Notes under the pieces: model-generated
What the model was told of the DNA's origin: nothing
Database searches by the model: none
What the model saw: the letters and a program-made list of their open reading frames with translations, nothing else
NCBI GenBank assembly: GCA_037974665.1
Contig: CM075771.1
Coordinates: forward strand, 3,285,994 to 3,349,993
DNA length: 64,000 nucleotides
Reading direction: 5' to 3'
Source of the DNA: Ehretia macrophylla
Lineage: Eukaryota > Streptophyta > Magnoliopsida > Boraginales > Ehretiaceae
Shown here: positions 1 to 11,366 of the stretch, one piece after another
Position numbering within the stretch: position 1 is the first letter of the stretch
How the letters are laid out: each line of letters opens with the position of its first letter
Program-made: the position numbers and the translations under genes

Positions 1-270
1 GGGCAAAGCGAGCAAGCTGGCTACCCACGTCGTAGAGCTCTCAGAGAGCTTTGCAACGGTATGATGTACGCCGCGTAACTCCTTACGAATCAAAAGTTAT
101 GGGCACCAGAGCGACGGAGACCTGGTCATAAACCCTACGTCCTCAGTTTGCGGGCCCGGCCTCTACGTGAAGCGAAGTTGTCTTGCCCAATGTTCTGTTG
201 GATTCGGTAATAGAGATTTGGTGGATAAAGTATCATGGCAACCCTAACCAGGGCAAAAAAAATTGAAAAG

Positions 271-389
271 GGGGTGCAACACGAGGACTTCCCAGGGGGT
301 CACCCATCCTAGTACTACTCTCGCCCAAGCCCGCTTAAGTTCGGAGTTCTGATGGGATCCGGTGCATTAGTGCTAGTATGATCACACCC
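271..389 (-). rRNA. 5S rRNA: 5S rRNA gene, copy 1
   Basis: 119-bp gene for the 5S RNA of the large ribosomal subunit, read leftward from 389. Counting RNA positions from the 5' end, it differs from the array consensus at about 4 sites: 6 (CpG loss), 15, 51 and 59. The last two lie in the A-box region, so transcription may be reduced. The TATA-like element is intact at 412-416, and a poly-T tract (plus-strand A8, 255-262) lies just past the 3' end. Confidence 0.93.
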
Positions 390-947
390 GTCATGTTGAG
401 GGCACAATTCCTATATGTGTTAACGGTTCACAGTCCTAGCCTAGAGAGATAGCCCATTCAAAAGGCCCAATGGGCTTAACGATAACCAATCTGCTTCAAC
501 AACGCAGCATCCTCGCAAGACGTGATATCGACACGTTGTAGGGCCCTCTGATGTCCCGCGAGTCAGGTTGTCGTCCTTTTAATAGCTCACGACGTACGAT
601 CCGGGATGGAAAAACAGAGTAAAAGAACAAAAGTGGCTTGAAACTGATAAAAACATTCGATTTTGGGCTCCAAAATCGGGTACAGCGAGCAAGCTGGCTG
701 CCCCCGTCGTAGAGCTCTTAGAGAGCTTTGTAACGGTATGTTGTGCGCCGCGTAACTCCTTACGGATCAAAAGTTATGGGCACCGGAGCGACGGAGACCT
801 GGTCACAAACCCTACGCCCTCGATATGCGGGCCCGGCCTCTACGTGAAGCGAAGTTGTCTTGCCCAATGTTCCGTGGGATTCGGTAATAGAGATTTGGTG
901 GATAAAGTATCTTGGCAACCTTAACCAGAGCAAAAAAAATTGAAAAG

Positions 948-1066
948 GGGGTGTAACACGACGACTTCCCATGGGGTCACCCATCCTAGTACTACTTTCG
1001 CCCAAGCATGCTTAACTTCGGAGTTCTGATGGGATCCGGTGCATTAGTGCTGGTATGATCGTACCC
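948..1066 (-). rRNA. 5S rRNA: 5S rRNA gene, copy 2
   Basis: Full length with about 6 substitutions, including RNA 5 (CACCC read as TACCC on the plus strand) and a CpG transition at RNA 58 in the A box. The upstream TATA-like element is present. Confidence 0.92.
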
Positions 1067-1624
1067 GTCATCTTGAGGGCACAATTCCTATATGTGTTAA
1101 CGATTCACAGTCCCAACCTAGAGAGATGGCCCATTCAAAATGCCCAATGGGCTTAACAACAACCCATCCGCTTCAACAACGCAGCATCCTCGCAAGACGT
1201 GATATCGACACGTTGTAGGGCCCTCTGATATCCCGCAAGTCAGGTTGTCGTCCTTTTAACAGCTCACGACGTACGATCCGGGACGGAAAAACAGAGCAAA
1301 AGAAGAAAAGTGGCCTGAAACTGATGAAAACGTTCGATTTTGGGCTCCAAAAAGATGCACAGTGAGCAAGCTAGCTGCCCCTGTCGTAGAGCTCTCAGAG
1401 AGCTTTGCAACGGTATGTTGTACGCTGCATAACTCCTTACGGATAAAAAGTTATGGGCACCGGAGCGACGGAGACCTGGTCACAAACCCTTCGCCCTCGG
1501 TTTGCGGGCTCGGCCTCTACGTGAAGCGAAGTTGTCTTGCCCAATGTTCCGTGGGATTCGGTAATAGAGATTTGGTGGATAAAGTATCTTGGCAACCCTA
1601 ACCAGGGCAAATGAAATTGAAAAG

Positions 1625-1653
1625 GGGGTGCAACACGAGGACTTCCCTGGGGC
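1625..1653 (-). pseudogene. 5S rRNA copy 3, 3' stub left of E1
   Basis: The last ~28 bp of a 5S gene (RNA 3' end), followed directly by a duplicated piece of spacer and then the broken end of E1. The rest of a 5S gene resumes at 6465. Five bases match at both sides (ACTTC at 1641 and 6465), but the left stub runs about 8 bases beyond them, so it is not a simple insertion flank. Confidence 0.85.
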
Positions 1654-1675
1654 CAATGTTCCGTGGGATTCGGTA
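1654..1675. other. Spacer-derived filler at the E1 junction
   Basis: About 22 bp matching the 5S spacer at 1543-1564, inserted between the copy 3 stub and E1 interior sequence. This is what templated filler at an end-joining repair site looks like. Confidence 0.75.
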
Positions 1676-2622
1676 TGCCCCTTCCTGTCACAATAAGAAA
1701 AGCTGACGGACTGAGTAGCCGGTGAACTACCTGTGGATACGCGGACGGAAGAGGCTGATGGCGCTTTCGTCGGGCCACAGTTATTCCCTGGTATGTTCTG
1801 GCTCTGGCCCTGATTACGACCCTGACTCTAGAATTTCCTCTGCTGACCTGGAGGCTGGTATGGTTTCTTGTTTGGCTGACTCGAACCGGCTTCCTCTGGT
1901 TTCCTCTTCTCCACTCGAGAGGCAGCAGCAAAGAGAGTAGAATAGGTATTAAAGTCATGAGAGGCCAACTGGTCCTGAATCTCTGGCCTCAATCCAATAG
2001 TAAATTTCCACATTCTTGCCTCCGGAGTACAAACCATAAATTGAGCATAACTGGACAGTCGATCAAAACGAGCCTCGTACTGGGCCACCGTCATATTACC
2101 CTGGGTCAAGTGCATGAACTCCTCGATCCGCCTCTACCTGGAAACTGTAGGTACATATTTCTCCTTAAATGCCTTAACGAAATTACCCCACAAGCGAGGG
2201 GTCTAATCAGTCCTCCACAGTGCCTCTACAGTGTGCCACCAATGCTCGGCCTCCCCGTGCAATAGAAATACAGCAAACTCCACTTTCTCTTCATCTGTAT
2301 AATCAAGTGGCTTGAAAATCTTCTCAATCTCGGACAGCCAAGCCTCTGCTTTCTCATCATCAGCTTCCCCGTAGAATTTAGACGGGCGAAAGTCAAGGAA
2401 TTCCCTCATTCTGCTATGTCTCCCATGGTTACCCTCATTCCTGTTGTTGATGTTGTTGTTGTTGGCTTCACGAGCATCCTGACGCACCATCACACGTGAT
2501 ACACAATCCATGGAATTTTCCATCATATTAAACATAGCTATACCGGGATTAGTCTGATAGGCATCCCCGGTCTCTTGAGGTTCACCGCTCCTATTAGTAG
2601 TACGGGTACTAGGGCCAGCCAT
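1676..2622 (-). pseudogene. gag: Broken gag of E1
   Basis: An ATG at 2622 opens one reading frame that runs to the truncation at 1676 (about 315 codons), interrupted by three stops, at 2203-2205, 2134-2136 and 1828-1830. All three are TAG. The first ~140 residues contain the Ty3/Gypsy capsid pattern: FYGEADDEKAEAWLSEIEK, then a hydrophobic helix and GEAEHWW. A downstream stretch has AQYEARFDRLS. After the third stop come ~50 Gln/Ser/Pro/Asn-rich residues ending in YCDRKGH, which resembles the start of a CCHC zinc knuckle with its second Cys missing. In an intact element this protein packages the RNA genome; here it cannot be made full length. Confidence 0.85.
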
Positions 2623-2858
2623 CTATAGGCACAAATTACGATGTACAATTTATTGAAATATGACAATTAAGAATCTAATGCATATGATATGCAACATAAT
2701 ATAGGTACAATTCTAAAAACATTTAAGGCAGGTAAGTCACTTAAGCACATAGAACATAGAAGGCACATTTATCACACAATAACACATAAACAAGTCATCC
2801 TAATTATCTTAAGGCTCTACCCACGGTCCGAGAGTTAAACCCGGCTTAAGCAATCTTA

Positions 2859-2870
2859 GCTCTGATACCA
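2859..2870 (-). promoter_or_regulatory. E1 primer-binding site (tRNA-iMet)
   Basis: On the minus strand it reads TGGTATCAGAGC, the standard plant initiator-Met tRNA complement, 11 bp inside the LTR end. It marks the start of minus-strand DNA synthesis and fixes the orientation of E1. Confidence 0.92.
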
Positions 2871-2881
2871 TTCTCCTAAGG

Positions 2882-5800
2882 TGTCACGCCCCAACCCGGC
2901 CTATAAGGTTAGACTAGGGTGTGAACTACCATTCAAGTAATATCACGTACTTAGCTGTTTATGAAGATTAACACCTAATGATTTAGTCTAAACTCCAAAG
3001 TTTTTCCGGAAAACCGGCAGCATAACGGCTGTAATTGGCCCTTTGGTTTAACCTAATTCTCTAAACGTCTCAAAATTTACCATCTCAAATTCATTTCCAA
3101 CTAAGATTACTAATTTACCATCAATTGAATTGCCTATTGGTTATTTCGACGTCCCGTTTGATTTATAACCTAGCATGATACTATGTCTCGTTTGTTTATT
3201 TATCCTCGTTACAAATATACCTATTGATCTTAGCTCAATAGCAAGTACCTGTTAAGATTGGATAAGTTCATTTACTTAGTTCTTAACTAAAGCGTCATAA
3301 CCTAAGATAGATACTAGCGGTAATAAAAGCAAAACGATCATAGTAGTGTCATGTCTAGCATCAGTCTACTTAATATAAGTACAAACCAAAATTAGACCCC
3401 AAATTACAACGAGGGTCTTTTACATCATGACATCGAGCAACATAAAAGGAAATAGTCTTCAAGTAACATAAAGTTCACAAGTAGTCACATTCAAGCAAAA
3501 CAAACAATGACAGGCAGTCACTCCAGAGGTTCATCATTAGGCACACCGTCCTCGGGTACCTGTTCTGGGTCTTCTTCACCTGAGATGATAAAAGAGGGTT
3601 AGTCCTTATGAACTCAGCGAGGGAGAACGAGAAATAAGTTTTGAAACTCATTTTCCAGTTCAACTTATGAAAATCCTTTTTGCAAACATGAACACAACAG
3701 AAATATAAGTACAGAAACAGGAATACCGGTCTTTCCTCCCCGAGGTTCTCTAGGAATCAAGCGAGAGTACTTATACACATAGTAAAAAGGATACAGTGAG
3801 CTTTTGCTCTCAGATCAGTTCCAGGATCAGTTGTTGCAGCCGACTTCAAATCATCCCCCAAACACGCCAAGTGGGTGTACTCCGGATGTACCCAGAAATC
3901 CTACGACCCAACTCTCCGAGGAAGTCTAGCCCCCAAGCGAGAGAGGGAATGGGACCATGGTAGTCACGGGAGCACCAGCAAGCCCGATGCCGCCCAGTGT
4001 GCGTGATCGCTACCATGCCAACAGGAAAGGTTGCAACCTTGTATGCAAATGCACATTCATGATAGGTAATATATCACAGTAGGAGGACAACAAAGTAGGT
4101 TGCCTCCGGACAGTCATAAGATTGCACATTGACAGGTAAACAAGCAGGGCACGATAAGACAGGAAATTTCACTTGAAAGGCATATAGAGTTATATGAAAA
4201 TTAAATGGGCAGCCATGTAACACATGTAAAACAGGCCATATAACTCATTAAGAAGCCCACGTGATCAAGTGATAAGATTATTCAACATGCAATGATATCA
4301 ACATGGGTTCGGATGCAAGGAAAGCTTATTTGTCAACATGCAATGGTCAAAATCCCATTTAAAGTTATAATACAATTACGGGCAGCCCACTAAGCATATA
4401 ATTTCCACACAATATCCAAATGATCAACACTTAGCAAGACTACCTAGTCATTAGGGTTTCCGTTTCATGCTTAATCGTGTGATTAAAACTCTAAGTCAAC
4501 TCAAAATCATTCTCAAGTCATGCATCATTCAATTCAAGCATCCTCAAGTACTCAAAACAGTCCACATAACATCCCAACACCACATTTCCACACAATTAGT
4601 ACCACAAGAGAGGTTACAACAATTTTCCAAGCATGTAGTTAAGTGAAACCTTTACTGCAATAGGCTGTTTTCTCACAATCAATAGGATAATCAAACAATC
4701 TCAAAATTCAGTGAATAAGATGTCAAATTAAATCTTAAGAAGTTAAATAAAATCAGAAACAAACCTTGCATCAATTGGAGTTCGGAATCATTAGTTATAG
4801 CCGAAACAGTGAGGTAGCACAAAACTGTCCAGATTTGCACACTTTTCAGAAATTGACGTTTTTAAGGTCCTTAGGGTCAGTTTTAGCCTTAGTCCATTTC
4901 TGACAAAATTGTTCAGAACTGAAAAATATATCATAAAACCAAATTTCATGCATTTTGGACATCATTTACTAAGTCAAATATGGTTCGTTCCACAAGGTCA
5001 GTGCATCTGCCAAAACCTGCTTCATTTTTCCAGATTTCCAGATTTGGTCACATTTTAAAGATTTTCCATTTTGAGGACCTTAGAGTCAAAATTTGCTTCG
5101 GCCTATTTCTGGGAAAAATGTTCAAAACTGTCCAAACTATTCACCTACCAATTTCATTCATTTTCAACATCATTTGCCTAGCTAAACTTACCTCGCACAG
5201 ACTGGTCAGAGAGCTGTCAACAATTTCGACTTCTCCTAGCATCATTTTCAAGCCAAGATCTTGCCATGCATGGTTGTTTAAGCTTATGAACGACCATATA
5301 GCTCAAGTACAGAAGCAAATACACACATTTATGAGCATGCATGTGAATTTTTGAAGATTTTTCAAAAGGTTTTAACCCTCACCTTAGAAATCAACCACAA
5401 AGATGCTCAAAAACCTTGTTGAAGCATAACCTTCTTCCTCTCCTTGCTTAGCCGAAAACCCAACTAGCTTTTCTCTATTTTTCCTAGCTTAGTGATCAAT
5501 CTCTTAGCACATGCATGAAGTTAGAACATGAAGAAAAGAAATGGAAGCCAAGAAGCTTACCTAGGCCGAATAGAGTCTTCAATGCACATGCATGTGTAAT
5601 TTTCACCTCCTAGCTAGCTCGGTTGAGGTTCTTTGCTTGTATCTTGCTTTGCTTAGCTATGGTGTGAAGAAGAGAAGCTAAGAAGATGAAGAACTCAGCC
5701 AAGGCCGAGAATGAGAGAGGAAAATGTGAGGGGAGAGAGAAAGATTGAAAAGGAAATGAAGAAATGACAAGAATAAAACTCTTTTGCATTCACCCAAGCA

Positions 5801-6464
5801 TTGGTCGGCCTTGGGCTTCCAAATTTGATTTTTTTTTTTTGTCTTCAAGGTGGAATTTTGAAATGTTAGCATGGGCTATGAGTTTTTGGTCGAGCAAGAG
5901 AGAGATTTGAGGTGGTTTTGATCATATTTTTATGCATTTTGTGTCATAGTTTGTCCAAGCATGCATAGTTGATTATAAAATTGTTCAAACCTTGTGCAAA
6001 ACCATGGTATGGTCGGCCAAGCATGTGGGAAAATTCTGAATTTTGTCTTGGTTAAGCTTATTTTATTGCTTGTGTTTGGAAGTGCAAAAAGAAAAGGAAT
6101 AAAGAATGAAGAATGTTTAGTGTTTGGTGCATTTTTTGCCTTCTAATGAGTTGAATTAGGATTATTATATTGATAGGGGATTTTGTAGGATTGTTTAATA
6201 GTCTAGTGCTCCGTGAAAGATGCTTTCTTGATTAGCGTGAAGGCAAGCTTTCCTAGGTCTAGGGCACGCACTACAAGGTAGGACACGAACTACGAGACGA
6301 ATGCACGTTTTCCAAGTAAGTGCACGCAACCCTAAATGAATGCACGTAATTCAATGCATGGCACAAATAATGAACACAATTCTTAAACCTAGGTCATGGC
6401 ACGCAAATCTAGGTTAGGGCACACGAAGCTAGGTTTCGCATGCAAATCGGGGTCGGGCCCCACA
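2882..6464 (-). repeat. E1 5' LTR (3583 bp)
   Basis: Begins TGTGGGGCCC on the minus strand at 6464 and ends ...GCGTGACA at 2882. It aligns along its length with the E2 and E4 LTRs, including the terminal GGTTGGGGCGTGACA. Landmarks: the ACGTG-rich repeats at its 5' end (6229-6455), a purine/pyrimidine tract around 5699-5765, and a ~70-80-bp segment near 4052-4135 that E4 also has but both E2 LTRs lack. Short open frames inside it, such as 4980-5354, are not conserved as proteins. Confidence 0.9.
6229..6455 (-). repeat. ACGTG-type short repeats, E1 LTR
   Basis: Degenerate ~20-22-bp repeats with a core like (A/T)CGTGC(C/A)...ACCT on the minus strand (plus strand GGCACG, TGCACG). This is the shortest version of the tract in the family. 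Confidence 0.7.
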
Positions 6465-6567
6465 ACTTCCCATGGGGTCACCCATCCTAGTACTATTATC
6501 GCCCAAGCACGCTTAACATCGGAGTTCTGACGGGATTCGGTGCATTAGTGCTGGTATGATCGCACCC
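6465..6567 (-). pseudogene. 5S rRNA copy 3, 5' part right of E1
   Basis: RNA positions 1-103 of a 5S gene; the last 16 bases are cut off by E1. The internal boxes and upstream TATA-like element remain, so it could start transcription, but reads straight into the E1 LTR. About 6 substitutions are present. Confidence 0.88.
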
Positions 6568-7123
6568 GTCATGTTGAGGGCACAATTCCTATATGTGTTA
6601 ACGGTTCACAGTCCTAGCCTAGAGAGATGGCCCATTCAAAAGGCCCAATGGGCTTAACGACAACCCATCCGCTTCAACAACGCTGCATCCTCGCAAGATG
6701 TGATATCGACACGTTGTAGGGCCCTCTGATGTCCCGCGATTCAGGTTGTCGTCCTTTCAACAGCTCACGACGTACGATCCAGGACGGAAAAACAGAGCAA
6801 AAGAAGAAAAATGGCTTGAAACCGATGAAAACGTTCGCGTTTGGGCTCCAAAAATGGGCAAAGCAAGCAAGCTGGCTGCCCCTATCGTAGAGCTCTCAGA
6901 GAGCTTTGCAACGGTATGATGTGCGCTGCGTAACTCCTTACGGATCAAAAGTTATGGGCACCGGAGCGATGGAGACCTGGTCACAAACCCTACGCCCTCG
7001 ACTTGCGGGCCCGGCCTTTACGTGAAGCGAAGTTGTCTGCCCAGTGTTCCGTGGGATTCGGTAATAGAGATTTGGCAGATAAAGTATCTTGGCAACCCTA
7101 ACCAGGGCAAAAAAATTGAAAAG

Positions 7124-7241
7124 GGGGTGCACATGAGGACTTCCCAGGGGGTCACCCATCCTAGTACTACTCTCGCCCAATCACGCTTAACTTCGGAGTT
7201 CTGATGGGATCCGGTTCATTAGTGCTGGTATGATCGCACCC
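7124..7241 (-). rRNA. 5S rRNA: 5S rRNA gene, copy 4
   Basis: 118 bp: a 1-bp deletion near the RNA 3' end plus about 3 substitutions. The internal control region is otherwise close to consensus. Confidence 0.9.
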
Positions 7242-7534
7242 ATCATATTGAGGGCACAATTCCTATATGTGTTAACGGTTCACAGTCCCAGCCTAGAGAG
7301 ATGGCCCATTCAAAAGGCCAATGGGCTTAACGACAACCCATCCACTTCAACAATGCAGCATCCTCGCAAGACGTGATATCGACACGTTGTAGGGCCCTTT
7401 GATGTTCGCGAGTCAGGTTGTCGTCCTTTGAACAGCTCACGACGTACGATCCAGGACAGAAAAACAGAGCAAAAGAAGAAAAGTGGCCTGAAACTGATGA
7501 AAACGTTCAATTTTTGGGTCAAAAAATGGGCACA

Positions 7535-7660
7535 ACGTGCAAGCTTGTTGCCCCTGCCGTAAAGCTCTCAGAGAGATTTACAATGGTATGCTATGCGCTG
7601 CGAGCAAGCTGGCTACCCCTGTCGTAGAGCTCTTAGAGAGCTTTGCAACGGTATGTTTTG
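7535..7660. repeat. ~61-bp local tandem duplication in a spacer
   Basis: The spacer segment from GCAAGCT to TGCGCTGC is present twice in tandem, which accounts for this unit being 738 bp instead of 677. The two copies have diverged at many sites, so the event is old. Confidence 0.85.
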
Positions 7661-7861
7661 TGCTGTGTAACTCCTTACGGATCAAAAGTTATGGGCACCG
7701 GAGCGACGGAGACCTGGTCACAAACCCTACGCCCTCGGTTTGCGGGCCCAGCCTCTACTTGAAGCGAAGTTGTCTTGCCCAATGTGCCGTGGGATTCGGT
7801 AATAGAGATTTGTTGGATAAAGTATCTTGGCAACCCTAACCAGGGCAAAAAAAATTGAAAA

Positions 7862-7981
7862 GGGCGTCCACCACGAGGACTTCCCAGCGGGTCCCCTGTC
7901 CTAGTACTACTCTCGCCCAAACACACTTAACTTGGGAGTTGTGAAGGGATCCGGGGCATTAGTACCGGTATGATTGCACCC
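7862..7981 (-). pseudogene. 5S rRNA pseudogene, copy 5
   Basis: The most decayed copy, with at least 14 differences. These include three in the C-box region (CACCCATCC became CCCCTGTCC on the plus strand), two at RNA 40-49 and two at RNA 16-19. Its unit also carries the 61-bp duplication. Confidence 0.9.
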
Positions 7982-8539
7982 GTCATGTTGAGGGTACAAT
8001 TCCTATATGTGTTAACGGTTCACAATCTTAGCCTAGAGAGATGGCCCATTCAAAAGGCCCAATGGGCTTAACGACAACCCATCCGCTTCAACAACGAAGC
8101 ATCCTTTCAAGACGTGATATCGACACGTTGTAAGGCCCTCTGATGTACCGCGAGTCAGGCTGTCTTCCTTTTAACAGCTCACGACGTACGATCCGGGACG
8201 GAAAAACAGAGCAATAGAAGAAAAGTGGCCTGAAACTGATGAAAACATTTGATTTTGGGCTCCAAAAAAGGCCACAGCGAGCAAGCATGCTGCCCCTGTC
8301 GTAGAGCTCTCAAAGAGATTTACAACGGTATGTTGTGCACTACGTAACTCCTTACGGATCAAAAGTTTTGGGCACTGGAGCGACGGAGACCTGGTCACAA
8401 ACCCTACGCCCTCGGTTTGCGAGCCCGGCCTCTACGTGAAGTGAAGTTGTCTTGCCCAATGTTCCGTGGGATTTGGTAATAGAGATTTGGTGCTTAAAGC
8501 ATCTTGGCAACCCTAACCAGGGAAAAAAAATTTGAAAAG

Positions 8540-8658
8540 CGGGTGCAACACGAGGAATTCCTAGGGGGTCACCCATCCTAGTACTACTCTCGCCCAAGCA
8601 TGCTTAGCTTTGGAGTTCTGATGGGATTCGGTGCATTAGTGCTGCTATGATCGCACCC
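8540..8658 (-). rRNA. 5S rRNA: 5S rRNA gene, copy 6
   Basis: About 8 substitutions, including a CpG transition at RNA 58 and another A-box change. It shares ATGCTTAGCTT and GGGATTCGG with copy 14, its partner in the 8-unit repeat. Confidence 0.88.
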
Positions 8659-9216
8659 GTCATGTTGAGGGCACAATTCCTATATGTGTTAACGGTTCAC
8701 AGTCCCAGCCTAGAGAGATGGCCCATTCAAAAGGCCCAATGGGCTTAACGACAACCCATCTGCTTCAACAACGCAGCATCCTCGCAAGACGTTATATCGA
8801 CACGTTGTAGGGCAATCTGATATCCCGCGAGTCAGGTTGTCGTCCTTTTAACAGCTCACGACGTACGATCCGGGATGAAAAAACAGGGCAAAATGAGAAA
8901 AGTGGCCTGAAACAGATGAAAACGTTCCATTTCGGGATTCCAAAACGGTCACAGCGAGCGAGCGAGCTTCCCCCGTCCTAGAGCTCTCAGAGAGCTTTGC
9001 AATGGTATGCTGTGCGCCGCGTAACTCCTTCCGGATCAAAAGTTATGGGCACCGGAGCGACGGAGACCTGGTCACAAACCATACGCCCTCGGTTTGCGGG
9101 CCCGGCCTCCACGTGAAGCAAAATTGTCTTGCCCAATGTTCCGTGGGATTCGGTAATAGAGATTTGGTGGATAAAGTATCTTGGCAACCCTAACAAGGGC
9201 AAAAAAAATTGAAAAG

Positions 9217-9335
9217 GGGGTGCAAAACGAGGACTTCCCAGGGGGTCACCCATCCTAGTACTACTCTCGCCCAAGCACGCTTAACTACGGAGTTCTGATG
9301 GGATCCGGTGCATTAGTGCTAGTATGATCGCACCC
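9217..9335 (-). rRNA. 5S rRNA: 5S rRNA gene, copy 7
   Basis: Only about 3 substitutions; one of the better copies. The adjoining spacer variant GAAACAGATGAAAA with a modified GGGATTCC pairs it with copy 15. Confidence 0.92.
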
Positions 9336-9893
9336 GTCATGTTGAGGGCACAATTCCTATATGTGTTAACGATTCACAGTGCCAGCCAAAAGAGATGGCC
9401 CATTCAAAAGGCCCAATAGGCTTAACGACATCCCATCCGCTTCAACAACGCAACATCCTCGCAAGACGTGGTATCGACACGTTGTAGGGCCCTCAGATGT
9501 CTCGCGAGTCGGGTTCTCGTCCTTTTAATAGCTCACGACGTACGATCCGGGACGAAAAAATAGAGCAAAAGAACAAAAGTGGTCTGAAACTGATGAAAAC
9601 GTTCAATTTTGGGCTCCAAAAATGGGCATAGCGAGCAACCTCGCTGCCTCCGTCTTTGAACTCTCAGAGAGCTTTGCAACGGTATGCTGTGCGCCGTGTA
9701 ACTCTTTACGGATCAAAAGTATTGGGCACCGGAGCGACGGAGACCTGGTCACAAACCTTACGCCCTCGGTTTGCAGGCCCAGCCTCTACGTGAAGCGAAG
9801 TTGTCTTGCCCAATGTTTTGTGGGATTCGGTAATAGTGATTTGGTGGATGAAGTATCTTGGCAACCCTAACCAGGGCAAAAAAAATTGAAAAT

Positions 9894-10012
9894 GAGGTGC
9901 AACCCGAGGACTTCCAAAGGGGTCACCCATCCTAGTACTACTCTCGCCCAAGCACGTTTAACTTCGGAGTTCGGATGGGATCCGGTGCATTATTGCTGGT
10001 ATGATCACACCC
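9894..10012 (-). rRNA. 5S rRNA: 5S rRNA gene, copy 8
   Basis: About 8 substitutions, with CpG loss at RNA 6. The ACCCGAGG-type and GTTTAAC changes are shared in part with copy 16. Confidence 0.88.
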
Positions 10013-10570
10013 GTCATGTTGAGGGCACAATTCCTATATGTGTTAACGGTTCACAATGCCAGCCTAGAGATATGGCCCATTCAAAAGGCCCAATGGGCTT
10101 AACAAAAACCCATCCACTTCAACAACGCAGCATCATCGCAAGACGTGATATCGACACGTTGTAGGGCCCTCTGATGTCCTGCGAGTCAGGTTGTCGTCAT
10201 TTTAACAGCTCACGACGTATGATACAGGACGAAAAAACTGAGCAAAAGAAGAAAATTGGCTTGAAACTGATGCAAATGTTCGATTTTGGGCTCCAAAAAC
10301 GGGCACAGCGAGCAAGCTGGCTGCCCCCGTGGTAGAGCTCTCAGAGAGCTTTGCAACGGTATGCTGTGCGCCGCGTAACTCCTTACGGATCAAAAGTTAT
10401 GGGCACCGGAGCGACGTAGACCTAGTCACAAACCCTACGCCCTCGGTTTGCGGGCCCGGCCACTATGTGAAGCGAAGTTGTCTTACCCAATGTTTCGTGG
10501 GATTCGGTAATAGAGACTTGGTGGATAAAGTATCTTGGCAACCCTAACCAGGGCAAAAAAAATTGAAAAG

Positions 10571-10689
10571 CCGGTGCAACACGAGGACTTCTCAAGGGCT
10601 CACCCATCCTAGTACTAATCTCGCCCAAGCACGCTTAACTTCGGCGTTCTGATGGGATCCGGTGCATTAGTGCTGGTATGATCGCACCC
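10571..10689 (-). rRNA. 5S rRNA: 5S rRNA gene, copy 9
   Basis: About 7 substitutions. The CCGGTGC start and the altered CTCAAGGGCTCAC segment are echoed in copy 17, eight units to the right. Confidence 0.89.
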
Positions 10690-11247
10690 GTCATGTTGAC
10701 AGCACAATTCCTATATGTGTTAACGATTCACAGTGCGAGCCTAGAGAGATGGCCCATTCAAACGGCCCAATGGGCTTAACGACAACCCATCCACTTCAAC
10801 AACGCAGCATCCTCGCAAGACGTGATATCGACACATTGTAGGGCCCCCTGATGTACCGTGAGTCAGGTTGTCGTCCTTTTAACAACTCACGACGTACGAT
10901 CCGGGACGGAAAAACAGGGAAAAACAAGAAAAGTGTCCTGAATCTGATGAAAATTTTCGATTTTGGGCTCCAAAAATGGGCACAGCGAGCAAGCTAACTG
11001 CCCCCATCGTAGAGCTCTCAGAGAGCTTTGCAACGGTAAGCTCTGCGCCGCGTAACTCCTTACGGATCAAAAGTTATGGGCACCGGAGCGATGGAGACCT
11101 GGTCAAAAACCCTACGCCCTCGGTTTGCAGGCCCGACCTCTACGTGAAACGAAGTTGGCTGGCCCAAAGTTCCGTGGTATTCGGTAATAGGGATTTGGTC
11201 AATAAAGTACCTTGGCAACCCTAACCAGGGCAAAAAAAATTGAAAAG

Positions 11248-11366
11248 GGGGTGCAACACGACGACTTCCTAGGGGGTCACCCATCCTAGTACTACTCTCG
11301 CCCAAGCACGCTTAACTTCAGAGTTCTGATGCGATCCGGTGCATTAGTGCTGGTATGATCGTACCC
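11248..11366 (-). rRNA. 5S rRNA: 5S rRNA gene, copy 10
   Basis: About 5 substitutions, including TACCC at the RNA 5' end and one in the RNA 30-39 loop. Confidence 0.9.

Larger units (their letters stand above)
1..1653 (-). repeat. 5S rDNA array, block I (copies 1, 2 and the left stub of copy 3)
   Basis: Head-to-tail 5S units, period 677 bp (gene starts at 271, 948, 1625). The window opens inside a spacer. Read on the plus strand, each spacer to the right of a gene holds, in order: the external promoter, a GGCCCA/TGGGCT inverted repeat, an A/G-rich stretch, the short palindrome AGCTCTCAGAGAGCT, a telomere-like AAACCCTA, and, just before the next gene, a poly-A tract that is the poly-T terminator on the gene strand. 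Nothing in the spacers looks coding. The block ends where E1 breaks copy 3. Confidence 0.95.
1676..6464 (-). mobile_element. E1: truncated Ty3/Gypsy-type LTR retrotransposon
   Basis: Read on the minus strand, it has a 5' LTR (6464 to 2882), a primer-binding site complementary to initiator-Met tRNA, a ~237-bp leader and a broken gag, stopping at 1676 where a zinc knuckle appears to begin. Protease, reverse transcriptase, integrase, polypurine tract and 3' LTR are all missing. The LTR is the same family as E2 and E4. It inserted inside 5S copy 3; the intact right flank begins ACTTC. This is the only element here that keeps recognisable coding sequence. Confidence 0.9.

Noticed and set aside
2859..2870. 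A tRNA-Met gene, because of TGGTATCAGAGC
   Set aside because: Only the 12-nt complement of the tRNA 3' end is present, next to an LTR: a primer-binding site, not a tRNA gene. The same holds at 21718 and 47228.
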